From Pseudomonadota bacterium (GTDB lineage: Bacteria > Pseudomonadota > Alphaproteobacteria > Sphingomonadales > Sphingomonadaceae): DNA of 20,451 nt. Made by a program: the position numbers and the translations under genes. Shown here piece after piece: positions 1 through 7,063 of the stretch (positions within the stretch are counted from its first letter, which is position 1; each line of letters opens with the position of its first letter). The notes beneath the pieces were generated by a model. That model was not told where the DNA came from and did no database searches. It saw only the letters and a list, made by a program, of their open reading frames with translations. The stretch covers positions 1 to 20,451 of the forward strand of contig JAKOWQ010000005.1 in NCBI GenBank assembly GCA_029781465.1. The letters are read 5' to 3'.

Positions 1-338
1 CTGAGCTGCTTGACCGCGTCGGTCACCCAGCCCTCGCCGAAGCTTTCCCAGGCCAGCATCGAAACGCCGCGCGCGCCGAGCATGGTCCACATTGCCATTT
101 CGAAGGCGCCGGTGTCGCTGCCGGGGACAATCCCGATCCGGTGCGTATCGGGCAGGCCCAGCACTTCGCGCATCAGGTCGATGCAGTACTGCAGCCGCGC
201 CTTGCCGATCTTCGCGCGGTGCGAACGGCCCAGCGATTCGGTGGCGAGTTTGGCGGGGGAGAAGCCCGGCGGCTTGGCGCAGGGACCGGAAGAAAAGAAC
301 GGGCGCGCAGGCTTGCGAGCCGGAATCGTAGCAGTCAT
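1..338 (-). CDS. serC: Phosphoserine aminotransferase, 5' part (runs off the left edge)
   Basis: SerC is a PLP enzyme that converts 3-phosphohydroxypyruvate and glutamate to phosphoserine in cytosolic serine biosynthesis; it also serves the pyridoxal phosphate pathway in many bacteria. The first 112 codons are visible, starting at an ATG (336-338) behind an AAGGAGAG ribosome site. The N-terminus (ARKPARPFFSSGPCAKPPGF) and the following stretch with SLGRSHRAKIGKARL and GIVPGSDTGAFEMAMW are typical of the SerC subgroup found in alphaproteobacteria. The gene is truncated by the window edge, not broken: the frame is open to base 1. The 5' leader folds into two hairpins (separate entry), which supports the identity, since that RNA motif is known only upstream of serC. 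In related genomes serA usually follows; that would lie outside the window. Confidence 0.93.
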   Translation of the reverse strand, partial: MTATIPARKPARPFFSSGPCAKPPGFSPAKLATESLGRSHRAKIGKARLQYCIDLMREVLGLPDTHRIGIVPGSDTGAFEMAMWTMLGARGVSMLAWESFGEGWVTDAVKQL

Positions 339-339
339 G

Positions 340-392
340 TCTGACTCTCCTTACAGAGAGCACGCGCGGCGTTGGGACCGCGTGGCCCGCAG
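340..392 (-). ncRNA. serC leader RNA motif (candidate cis-regulatory element)
   Basis: Reading the minus strand, two hairpins lie directly before the serC start. The first pairs CACGCGG with CCGCGCGTG around the loop TCCCAACG (361-384), with one bulged base. The second pairs CTCTC with GAGAG around TGTAAG (345-360), and its 3' arm contains the Shine-Dalgarno bases, so pairing would hide the ribosome site. A two-hairpin leader overlapping the ribosome site matches the published alphaproteobacterial serC RNA motif as I remember it, including the UCCCAACG loop. The ligand or mechanism of that motif is not established. I cannot run a covariance model here, so the family assignment rests on position, loop sequence and shape. 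Confidence 0.75.
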
Positions 393-395
393 CCG

Positions 396-423
396 CACTT
401 AGTGGCGCGCGGCGCACTGTCAA
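396..423 (-). promoter_or_regulatory. serC: Candidate serC promoter
   Basis: On the minus strand there is a perfect -35 hexamer TTGACA (418-423), then 16 bases and a weak -10-like TAAGTG (396-401). Transcription would begin near 389-390, so the transcript would start just before the first leader hairpin. That agrees with the leader RNA beginning close to the start site. The -10 match is poor, as is common in GC-rich alphaproteobacteria, so the -35 box and the position carry the call. Confidence 0.55.
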
Positions 424-501
424 GCACGGGCTTGGCCTTACCCCCGTGTTAACCATGCCGCGCAAGACTTTCCTGACCATGTGCATGGCACTTTTCCGCC
501 C

Positions 502-1167
502 ATGCGCGCGCCGCTGCTCATCCTGCCCCTGCTGGCCCTTACCGCCGCATGCGGAGCCATTCCCGATGCCCGCGCACCGCAAAAGGCCGCGGTCTCCCGC
601 TCAACCCTGACCTATTCGCCCCGGCCCGAGACGCGCCAGTGCCTGGCGCAGCTTTCGACCAGCCGGGCCGCTTTCACCCCGCTGCCCGATCAGTATTACG
701 GCGCAGGCTGTTCGACGCTGGGCACTGTCCGGCTTTCCAGCCTGAAAAGCGACGATGCCAGCCTGGCGCTGTCCAATCTCGGCCCGGTCACCTGTCCGCT
801 GGCCGAAACGCTCGCCGGCTGGGCACGTTTTGGCGTCGACCGCGCTGCGCAGCAGATTCTCGGCAGCGCGCTGGTCCGGATCGAGACGATGGGCAGCTAC
901 AACTGCCGCACCGTCGCCGGATCGGACCGGATGAGCGCCCACGCCACCGCCAACGCGATCGACGTATCGGCCTTCGTCCTGGCGGACGGGCGGCGGATCA
1001 CCATCCGGGGCGGCTGGAACGGCGGCACCCCGGCCGAACGCCGCTTTCTTGCAACGATCCACACCAGCGCCTGCAAACGCTTCGGCACGGTCCTCGGCCC
1101 GGCCTACAACGCCGCGCACAAGGATCACCTCCACCTGGAAATGAGCGGCAGGGCGTTCTGCCGCTAG
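502..1167 (+). CDS. Extensin_C (DUF882/LAS-like) family lipoprotein
   Basis: This is a 221-residue protein of the bacterial Extensin-like C-terminal family, whose fold is related to zinc D-Ala-D-Ala and LAS peptidases. It begins with a short hydrophobic signal and a lipobox-like TAAC, with Cys17 as the likely lipidation site, so it probably sits in the envelope. The C-terminal 130 residues hold the family pattern: TCPLAETLAGW, SAHATANAIDVSAF (SxHxxxxAxD) and KDHLHLEMSGRAFCR. The His and Asp residues of these motifs match the zinc ligands of LAS enzymes, so peptidoglycan cleavage is plausible but not shown for this family. The start is ambiguous: an in-frame GTG at 481 gives seven more residues, and neither start has a good ribosome site. 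I prefer the ATG at 502 because it gives a clean signal peptide. The gene diverges from serC and ends 4 bases from the Anbu gene, which converges on it. Confidence 0.85.
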   Translation: MRAPLLILPLLALTAACGAIPDARAPQKAAVSRSTLTYSPRPETRQCLAQLSTSRAAFTPLPDQYYGAGCSTLGTVRLSSLKSDDASLALSNLGPVTCPLAETLAGWARFGVDRAAQQILGSALVRIETMGSYNCRTVAGSDRMSAHATANAIDVSAFVLADGRRITIRGGWNGGTPAERRFLATIHTSACKRFGTVLGPAYNAAHKDHLHLEMSGRAFCR

Positions 1168-1171
1168 AGCC

Positions 1172-1915
1172 TCATCGGTTCCTGAAACTGTAATCCGGCA
1201 AACTCTCAAAGGCGAGCTTCAACGCCTCGCTCCAACCCGCCGAAATCGAGCGGTAATAGGGGTCTTCGGCCTCGATCCGGCACTCGTGGGCCGGCTCGAA
1301 GCGATCGCGTTCGATCACCATCAGATCGAGCGGCATGCCCACCGAGAGGTTGGCCTTGAGGGTCGAATCGAAGCTGACCATCAGCAGCTTGACCGCATCC
1401 TCGAAGCTCATGTCGCGCGAATATCCGCGAATCAGGATCGGTCGGCCGTATTTGGTCTCGCCGATCTGGAAGAACGGCGTGTCGAAGCTGGCTTCGATGA
1501 AATTGCCTTCCGGGTAGATCAGGAACAGCCGGGGCTCCATGCCCCGGATCTGCCCGGCGACAATCATCGAGGCGGTGAAGGTGCCCGATGCCTCCTGGCC
1601 GTTTTCCTTGTCGGTCGCGATGATCGTCTCGCGCAGCAGCCGGCCGACGATGCTCGCCACCTGGAACATGGTCGGCGCTTCCAGCAGGCTGTTGTGGCGC
1701 TCCTCGGGAGCCTTGTTGCGCTCTTCAAGCTGGCTCACCACCCCCTGGGTGGTGGCAAGGTTGCCCGCGGTGAGCACGGTGATGATCCGCTCGCCCGGAA
1801 CCTCCCAATGGTGGAGCTTGCGAAAGGTCGAAATGTTGTCGACGCCCGAATTGGTGCGCGTATCCCCCATCAGGACCATGCCCTTGTCGAGCATCATGCC
1901 AACGCAATAGGTCAA
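1172..1915 (-). CDS. Anbu proteasome-like peptidase (HslV/20S beta-subunit homologue)
   Basis: Anbu is a proteasome-type N-terminal-nucleophile hydrolase of the cytosol, 247 residues here, the usual family length. After Met removal the protein begins Thr-Tyr-Cys, giving Thr1 as nucleophile. Asp17 (in LMGDTRTNSG) and Lys32 (in STFRK) fall at the positions of the proteasomal Asp17/Lys33 pair. GNLATTQGVV supplies the Gly that forms the oxyanion region of the fold. Other Anbu proteins form open spiral or ring oligomers, and their natural substrate and any ATPase partner are unknown. This is the last gene of a four-gene operon, 27 bases after the transglutaminase gene. Co-occurrence with ATP-grasp, alpha-E and transglutaminase proteins is the classic Anbu neighbourhood and confirms the family. 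No hslU- or mpa-like unfoldase is present in the window. Confidence 0.95.
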   Translation of the reverse strand: MTYCVGMMLDKGMVLMGDTRTNSGVDNISTFRKLHHWEVPGERIITVLTAGNLATTQGVVSQLEERNKAPEERHNSLLEAPTMFQVASIVGRLLRETIIATDKENGQEASGTFTASMIVAGQIRGMEPRLFLIYPEGNFIEASFDTPFFQIGETKYGRPILIRGYSRDMSFEDAVKLLMVSFDSTLKANLSVGMPLDLMVIERDRFEPAHECRIEAEDPYYRSISAGWSEALKLAFESLPDYSFRNR

Positions 1916-1942
1916 AGCCGCAACTCTCCCTTCGCGTCCCGC

Positions 1943-2758
1943 CTACTGGTCTTGCGACTGCTGTTCAACCGCCAGACGGACTTCGAGCAGGCTTTCCCCA
2001 GCTCCGTAGCTGAGCCCGGTGACGGGCGCGGCTTCCGCATAGTCGCACCCGGTGGCGACGCGGACATAGCGCTCATCCGGACTGATCGCGTTCGAGACAT
2101 CGAAGCCCACCCATCCGAGATGATCGACATGCGCCTCGGCCCAGGCGTGTCCGGCCTCCTGCTCGATCCGCCCGTCGATCATCAGGTAGCCCGACACGTA
2201 GCGCGCCGGAATCCCTAGCGCGCGCGCCGCACCAATGAACACGTGGGCATGATCCTGACACACGCCCATCCCCAAGGCGGCGGCCTCCTCACCCGAGGTG
2301 TGGACCTCGGTCTCACCGGGGGCATAGCGGATGTTTTCGAGGACAAGCGCCGAAAGCCGGTGCAACTGCGCCAGCGCATCGCTGCGCGGGGCGTCGATCT
2401 GCGCCATGATCGCGCGAACCCGGGGGCCGGGTCTGGTCCGTGCGGTCTGGGCCAGAAAGGCCCACAGCGGCATGTGTCCCGAATGCAGTCCGATCACACC
2501 GTGATTGTCGGCCGTGGCGACCAGTCCCTCACAATGGATCTCGACCGCGCTGGTCCCCGGTTCGACCGAGACCAGCGTGGTGCGGTTGTGGTTGTGATCG
2601 TCGTATTCGACTTCCCTGACCGCACCAGTCAGATCCATCCGCCAATCGAGGACTTTTTGCCCCTGGGTGTTCTTGGGCGTCAGGCGCAGTCGCAGCAACC
2701 CGTGGGCAACGGGCTGCGAAAAGGCATAGCGAGTGGTGTGTCCAACCTTGAGACGCAT
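1943..2758 (-). CDS. Transglutaminase-like cysteine protease of the Anbu operon
   Basis: This 271-residue protein has two parts. Residues 1-80 match the beta-rich bacterial transglutaminase N-terminal domain (HTTRYAFSQPVAHGLLRLRL). Residues 150-235 form the papain-like catalytic core. The triad is intact: Cys167 in GMGVCQDHAH, His204 in AGHAWAEAH and Asp220 in GWVGFDVSN. Members of this family act as peptidases or acyl transferases on amide bonds; the substrate here is unknown. No signal peptide is visible, which fits a cytosolic partner of Anbu. Its ATG overlaps the stop of the upstream alpha-E gene by one base (shared A in TGATG style), so translation is probably coupled. In this operon it could remove or transfer peptides made by the ATP-grasp protein; that is inference. 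Confidence 0.92.
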   Translation of the reverse strand: MRLKVGHTTRYAFSQPVAHGLLRLRLTPKNTQGQKVLDWRMDLTGAVREVEYDDHNHNRTTLVSVEPGTSAVEIHCEGLVATADNHGVIGLHSGHMPLWAFLAQTARTRPGPRVRAIMAQIDAPRSDALAQLHRLSALVLENIRYAPGETEVHTSGEEAAALGMGVCQDHAHVFIGAARALGIPARYVSGYLMIDGRIEQEAGHAWAEAHVDHLGWVGFDVSNAISPDERYVRVATGCDYAEAAPVTGLSYGAGESLLEVRLAVEQQSQDQ

Positions 2759-3705
2759 CAGGCGACAAACCTGTAATCGGTTTCGATCGCCAGCGCGACC
2801 TGCTGGTTGGCGGCGATGAATTCGTGGATGAATTCGTGCAGCCCGGATTCGAAAATCTGATCGATCCCGGCTTCGTGGAACTGGGTGCCAAGCGCGCGCA
2901 GCAATTCGTGCGCCGAGGTTTCGTGCCCGTATTCGTGCGCCAGCCCGCGCAGGTTGGAGCGCAGCTTTTCGATGCAGAAGGCCAGACTGCGCGGAAAGCG
3001 CTGATCGAGCACCAGGAATTCGGCGATCCCGCGCGGGTCCATCGCCCCGGCGTTGAGCCAGCGATAGGCGCGCTCACCCGAGACCGAACGCAGCACCGAT
3101 TCCCACTGCACGTTGTCAAGGCTCGATCCTACCCAGGCGAGCGAGGGCAACAGCACGTAATACTTCACGTCGAGGATCCGCGCGGTATTGTCGCCGCGCT
3201 CGATAAAGGTGCCGATGCGGCTGAAATTGTGGATCTCGTTGCGCAGCATGGTGCCGTCCATCGCCCCGCGCACCATCGTCATCTGGCGGCGGATCATGGC
3301 CAGAACCGGGCCCAGCGCGGCTTCGCGCACCGGGCGGGCCAGCGCCTCGCGCAGGTGCATCCAGCTTTCGTTGACCGCTTCCCACACCTCGCGCGTCAGC
3401 GCGGTGCGCACCGCCCGGGCATTGGTGCGCGCGGCCTCGATCATGGCCAGGAGCGACCCCGGATTGGCCTTGTCGCGCAGCAGGAAGTTCCAGACCTTGT
3501 CCCCGCCGTACTCAAGCCCATTGGCCGCTTCGAAAGCATCGCTGAGCCCGACCGTCGCGATCAGCGAACGCCATTCATCCTGGCTGGCCTCGGCATCGCG
3601 GGTCAGGGCCATGCGGAACCCTGCTTCGAGCAGGCGCGAAGTGTTCTCCGCCCGCTCAAGGTAGCGGGCCATCCAGAACACTCCGTTGGCGGTCCGCCCC
3701 AGCAT
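2758..3705 (-). CDS. Alpha-E domain protein (DUF403) of the Anbu operon
   Basis: This 315-residue, mostly helical protein belongs to the alpha-E family. The family is recognised by its N-terminus MLGRTANGVFWMARYLERAE, by NFSRIGTFIERGDNTARILD in the middle and by VLDQRFPRSLAFC further on. The conserved Arg and Glu residues in RYLERAENT and ERGDNTARI are kept. The biochemical role of alpha-E proteins is not known. They occur almost always with circularly permuted ATP-grasp and transglutaminase-like proteins, sometimes fused to them, and are thought to assist the peptide ligation step. The gene overlaps the upstream ATP-grasp gene and the downstream transglutaminase gene by one base each, so equal, coupled production is likely. 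No membrane segment or signal peptide is seen. Confidence 0.93.
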   Translation of the reverse strand: MLGRTANGVFWMARYLERAENTSRLLEAGFRMALTRDAEASQDEWRSLIATVGLSDAFEAANGLEYGGDKVWNFLLRDKANPGSLLAMIEAARTNARAVRTALTREVWEAVNESWMHLREALARPVREAALGPVLAMIRRQMTMVRGAMDGTMLRNEIHNFSRIGTFIERGDNTARILDVKYYVLLPSLAWVGSSLDNVQWESVLRSVSGERAYRWLNAGAMDPRGIAEFLVLDQRFPRSLAFCIEKLRSNLRGLAHEYGHETSAHELLRALGTQFHEAGIDQIFESGLHEFIHEFIAANQQVALAIETDYRFVA

Positions 3706-5132
3706 CAGTCCTCCAGCACCCAGGAATCCTTGGTCCCCCCGCCCTGCGACGAATTGACCACCAGCGAGCCCTTCTTCAGCGCCACCCGGGTCAACCCGCC
3801 GGGGGTGATCTCGATCCCCTTGGGGGAGACCAGAACGAAGGGACGCAGATCGACATGGCGCGGAGCCAGGCCCGCCCGGGTGAAGATCGGCACAGTCGAA
3901 AGCGCCAGGGTGGGCTGGGCAATGTAATTGTCAGGCTTGGCGCGCAGCTTCTGCGCGAAAGCGGCGATCTCTTTCTTGGAGCTGGTCGGCCCGATCAGCA
4001 TGCCATAGCCGCCCGATCCGTGAACCTCCTTGACCACCAGTTCCGCCAGATTGTCGAGCACGTAGGCCAGGCTGTCCGGCTCGGAGCAACGCCAGGTCGG
4101 CACGTTGGAAAGCAGCGGCTTTTCGCCGGTATAGAACTCCACGATCTCGGGCATGAAGGAATAGATTGCCTTATCATCGGCAATCCCGGTGCCGGGCGCA
4201 TTGGCGATGGTGATCCGCCCAGCGCGATAGACGTCCATGATCCCCGGCACGCCCAGCGCCGAGGCCGGATTGAAGCTCAGCGGATCGAGATATTCATCGT
4301 CGACCCGGCGATAGAGCACGTCGATCGGCTGGTATCCGCGGGTGGTACGCATCGCCACGCGCCCGCCGATCACCCTTAGATCGGATCCCTCGACCAGTTC
4401 GGCGCCCATCTGATCGGCCAGAAAGGCGTGTTCGAAATAGGCCGAATTGTAGATGCCCGGGGTCAGCACCGCCACCACCGGGCGCGATCCGGCACAGTCG
4501 GGCGCGCAGGCCGCAAGGCTCTTGGCGAGGCGGCGCGGATAGTCCTGCACCGGGCGCACCGAAAGCTTGCTGAACAGCTCGGGGAACATCGCCATCATGG
4601 TTTCGCGATTCTCGAGCATGTAGGAAACGCCGCTGGGCGTGCGGGCGTTGTCTTCCAGCACCATGAAGTCATCCGGCCCGGTGCGGACCAGATCGATTCC
4701 GACGATATGGGTATAGATCCCGCCCGGCGGGACCAGCCCGATCATCTGCGGCAGAAACGCATCGTTGTCGGCGATCAACCGCTGCGGCACCCGGCCGGCG
4801 CGGATGATTTCCTGACGATGATAGATATCGTGCAGGAAAGCATTGAGCGCGCGCACCCGTTGTTCGATCCCGCGTGAGAGGCGGCGCCATTCGCGCGCGG
4901 TGACGATCCGCGGCACCATGTCGAAGGGGATCAGGCGTTCTTCCCCGGCATCGTCGCCATAGACGTTGAAGGTGATCCCGGTGCTGCGAAAGAAACCCTC
5001 GGCCTCGGCGCCCTTGCGGCGCAGCAGCGCCTGATCCTGGGCTTCATACCACTCGCGGTAACCGGCATAGGCGGGGCGAACCGTCCCGTCCTGTGCGAAC
5101 ATCTCGTCAAATGACGAGCCCGCTTGTGTCAT
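3705..5132 (-). CDS. Circularly permuted ATP-grasp type 2 protein (DUF404/DUF407)
   Basis: This 475-residue protein is a circularly permuted ATP-grasp, a family expected to form amide or peptide bonds using ATP through an acyl-phosphate. Signature stretches are GIDLVRTGPDDFMVLEDNAR (about 146-165), LENRETMMAMFPELF, the nucleotide-binding lysine and glycine-rich loop in VVKEVHGSGGYGMLIGP (Lys368, loop 371-377), and RHVDLRPFVLVSPKG (425-439). The first gene of the Anbu operon, it should be the ligase of the system, but its substrates are unknown. The open frame extends to a TTG at 5183. I chose the ATG at 5130-5132 because the length then matches the family and the upstream codons look non-coding; its ribosome site (GCAGGG) is weak. 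It shares the 5' intergenic region with the divergent chemoreceptor gene. Confidence 0.93.
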   Translation of the reverse strand: MTQAGSSFDEMFAQDGTVRPAYAGYREWYEAQDQALLRRKGAEAEGFFRSTGITFNVYGDDAGEERLIPFDMVPRIVTAREWRRLSRGIEQRVRALNAFLHDIYHRQEIIRAGRVPQRLIADNDAFLPQMIGLVPPGGIYTHIVGIDLVRTGPDDFMVLEDNARTPSGVSYMLENRETMMAMFPELFSKLSVRPVQDYPRRLAKSLAACAPDCAGSRPVVAVLTPGIYNSAYFEHAFLADQMGAELVEGSDLRVIGGRVAMRTTRGYQPIDVLYRRVDDEYLDPLSFNPASALGVPGIMDVYRAGRITIANAPGTGIADDKAIYSFMPEIVEFYTGEKPLLSNVPTWRCSEPDSLAYVLDNLAELVVKEVHGSGGYGMLIGPTSSKKEIAAFAQKLRAKPDNYIAQPTLALSTVPIFTRAGLAPRHVDLRPFVLVSPKGIEITPGGLTRVALKKGSLVVNSSQGGGTKDSWVLED

Positions 5133-5225
5133 ACCCTGCGTCCCATCCGTGGATATGACTGCCCGATGTCGGCGCGGAGTCAAGCGCCGAATGCTGCACG
5201 TGCGAAGAATGCACGGCGATCGTGG

Positions 5226-5240
5226 TTAATTTACGCTTTA
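5226..5240 (+). promoter_or_regulatory. CtrA-like binding site (TTAA-N7-TTTA)
   Basis: TTAA, seven bases, then TTTA lies 75 bases before the chemoreceptor start codon in the 182-base region it shares with the divergent Anbu operon. CtrA, the cell-cycle and motility regulator of alphaproteobacteria, recognises TTAA-N7-TTAA, so this has one mismatch. The patch is AT-rich against a GC-rich background, which makes a chance match less likely. Motility and chemotaxis genes are common CtrA targets. No direct proof. Confidence 0.35.
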
Positions 5241-5314
5241 TTCAGCACCGGCGGGTAGTTTGGCGGATCGTAACGACAAGGAATCCGTTCGGGGTTCCAA
5301 GGGGGAATCGGACA

Positions 5315-7063
5315 ATGGCTTCGATCGAGAGCAAGGGAACCGTACGCAAGTCGATCGCCTCGCTGGTGGCGGCATCGGGCGGCGCGATCGCGATTGCAAC
5401 TCTGGCGTTCTTTGTCCTCGCCTGGCGCAGCGAAACGACATTGGCGCAGATGCAGCAGTCTTCCGAAACGATGACCCAGGCGCTGCGCAACCATGTCGAA
5501 GCCGACATGATGCACGACGCGATGCGCGCAACCGTGCTCGCCGCGCTCGAGGCCGGAACCAGCGGTGACCGCAAGGCCGCCGAGGACGTGCGCTCCGATC
5601 TCAAGGAATATGCCGGCTGGCTCGATCGCCTGCACGCTTCAAATCGCGGACTCGATCTGCCCGCCGATGTCCGCGCCCAGATCGATGCCACCGAGCGCAG
5701 TTTCGATGGTTATGTTGCCAAGGTCGAACAGATCGTTCCGATCGCGCTGCGCGATCCGCAGGCAGCGCGGCGGCTGATGCCCGCCTTCAACCAGACGTTC
5801 AAGGCGATGGAAGAAGACAACGAGCGGGTCAGCGACAGCCTTCAGCAGGCCGCCAAGGCCAGCAGCGACAATACTGCGGCCAGCCTTGGCACGATCCGCC
5901 GTCTGATCTTCCTTGCCTCGCTCGCCATCTCGCTGATCAGCCTCGCGCTGATCGCCTATCTGCGCCGCCGCGTGGTCATGCCGATCGTGCGGGTGACGCA
6001 GAGCCTTGAGCCCGATCAGCAGATCGACCTCGACGATGACCTCGCCCGCAGCGATGAGATCGGCCGCCTCGCGCAGGGCGTGATCGGCTTTCGTGAAGCG
6101 GCCCTGGCCGTGCAGGAAGCCGAGCTGGCCAGAATTCGCGCTGAAGACGAGGCTCGCCGCGAACTGGCCGAGCAGGAAGCCGCGCTGGCTTCGCAGACCA
6201 GCGCCGAAGAGCAACGCAGGCGCGCACTTGCCGCCACCGCCGGGGAACTGGAAAGCCGGGTTGGACGGATTGCCCAGCAGGTCAGCGAAACCACGATCCG
6301 ACTCAAGCAAGTGGCCGATGCCCTGTCCGGCTCGGCCAGCCGCTCACGCGAGGAAACCGCCTCGGCCGCGGCCGCCGCGCAGCAGACGCTCGACGGCGTG
6401 GTGACCATCGCCGAGGCCGCCGACGAGCTGGTGGTTTCGATCAACGAGGTTTCGACCCGGATCAACTATGTCGCCAAATCGGGCGAGGAAGTGCGCCACA
6501 TGGCCAAAAGCGCCGAGGCGACCATGACCGAACTGAGCGCAATGACCGCGCGGATCGGCAGCGTGACCGACCTGATCGGCTCGATCGCCGCGCGCACCAG
6601 CATGCTGGCGCTCAACGCCACGATCGAGGCTGCGCAGGCCGGAGCCGCCGGGCGCGGCTTTGCGGTGGTGGCCGAAGAGGTCAAACAGCTTGCGCGCCAG
6701 ACCGCCAATGCGGTCCATGAGATCGACGAGCAGGTCAAGACCATCGCCGCCGCGACCAGAAATGCCGAGGGTTCGATTGCCAGCGTCTCGGGCGCGATCG
6801 ACGATCTGGGCAGCGCCACCAACTCGATCGCCGCCGCCGCCGATCAACAGGGCATGGCAACCGGCGAGATCAGCCGCACCATCCACCAGTCCTCGGCGGG
6901 CGCGCAATCGATGCGGGTCAACCTTGAGCATATGGATGTGCAGGTTGGCGAGACCGCGCGCAACGCCCAGGTGGTGCTGGATGCCGCCCGCGAGCTGGAA
7001 GAGCGGGCCAACGAGCTAGGCCGCGAAATCAGCGACCTGATCGCCCAGACCAAGGCGGCCTAG
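5315..7063 (+). CDS. Methyl-accepting chemotaxis protein (transmembrane chemoreceptor)
   Basis: This 582-residue inner-membrane receptor signals to CheA/CheW. Its layout is a first membrane helix at about 17-37, a small periplasmic helical domain at 38-195 of the four-helix-bundle kind, a second membrane helix at 197-215, a HAMP domain at about 218-268 and a coiled-coil signalling domain to the end. The hairpin tip is well conserved: ARTSMLALNATIEAAQAG and GRGFAVVAEEVKQLARQT (426-463). No CheR/CheB-tethering pentapeptide is seen at the C-terminus, which ends SDLIAQTKAA. The frame is open from a GTG at 5222, but the ATG at 5315 has a purine-rich ribosome site (AAGGGGG) and begins a normal receptor N-terminus. 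The stop codon overlaps that of the convergent dimethylargininase gene. The ligand cannot be told from sequence. Confidence 0.95.
   Translation: MASIESKGTVRKSIASLVAASGGAIAIATLAFFVLAWRSETTLAQMQQSSETMTQALRNHVEADMMHDAMRATVLAALEAGTSGDRKAAEDVRSDLKEYAGWLDRLHASNRGLDLPADVRAQIDATERSFDGYVAKVEQIVPIALRDPQAARRLMPAFNQTFKAMEEDNERVSDSLQQAAKASSDNTAASLGTIRRLIFLASLAISLISLALIAYLRRRVVMPIVRVTQSLEPDQQIDLDDDLARSDEIGRLAQGVIGFREAALAVQEAELARIRAEDEARRELAEQEAALASQTSAEEQRRRALAATAGELESRVGRIAQQVSETTIRLKQVADALSGSASRSREETASAAAAAQQTLDGVVTIAEAADELVVSINEVSTRINYVAKSGEEVRHMAKSAEATMTELSAMTARIGSVTDLIGSIAARTSMLALNATIEAAQAGAAGRGFAVVAEEVKQLARQTANAVHEIDEQVKTIAAATRNAEGSIASVSGAIDDLGSATNSIAAAADQQGMATGEISRTIHQSSAGAQSMRVNLEHMDVQVGETARNAQVVLDAARELEERANELGREISDLIAQTKAA

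Noticed and set aside
1286..2218. Long plus-strand frame (310 residues) opposite the Anbu and transglutaminase genes
   Set aside because: It is antisense to two clearly conserved proteins, its composition is typical of a GC-rich shadow frame, and no family is recognisable.
5222..5314. N-terminal extension of the chemoreceptor frame from a GTG
   Set aside because: It would place 31 non-conserved residues before the first membrane helix and cover the CtrA-like site; the ATG at 5315 has the better ribosome site.
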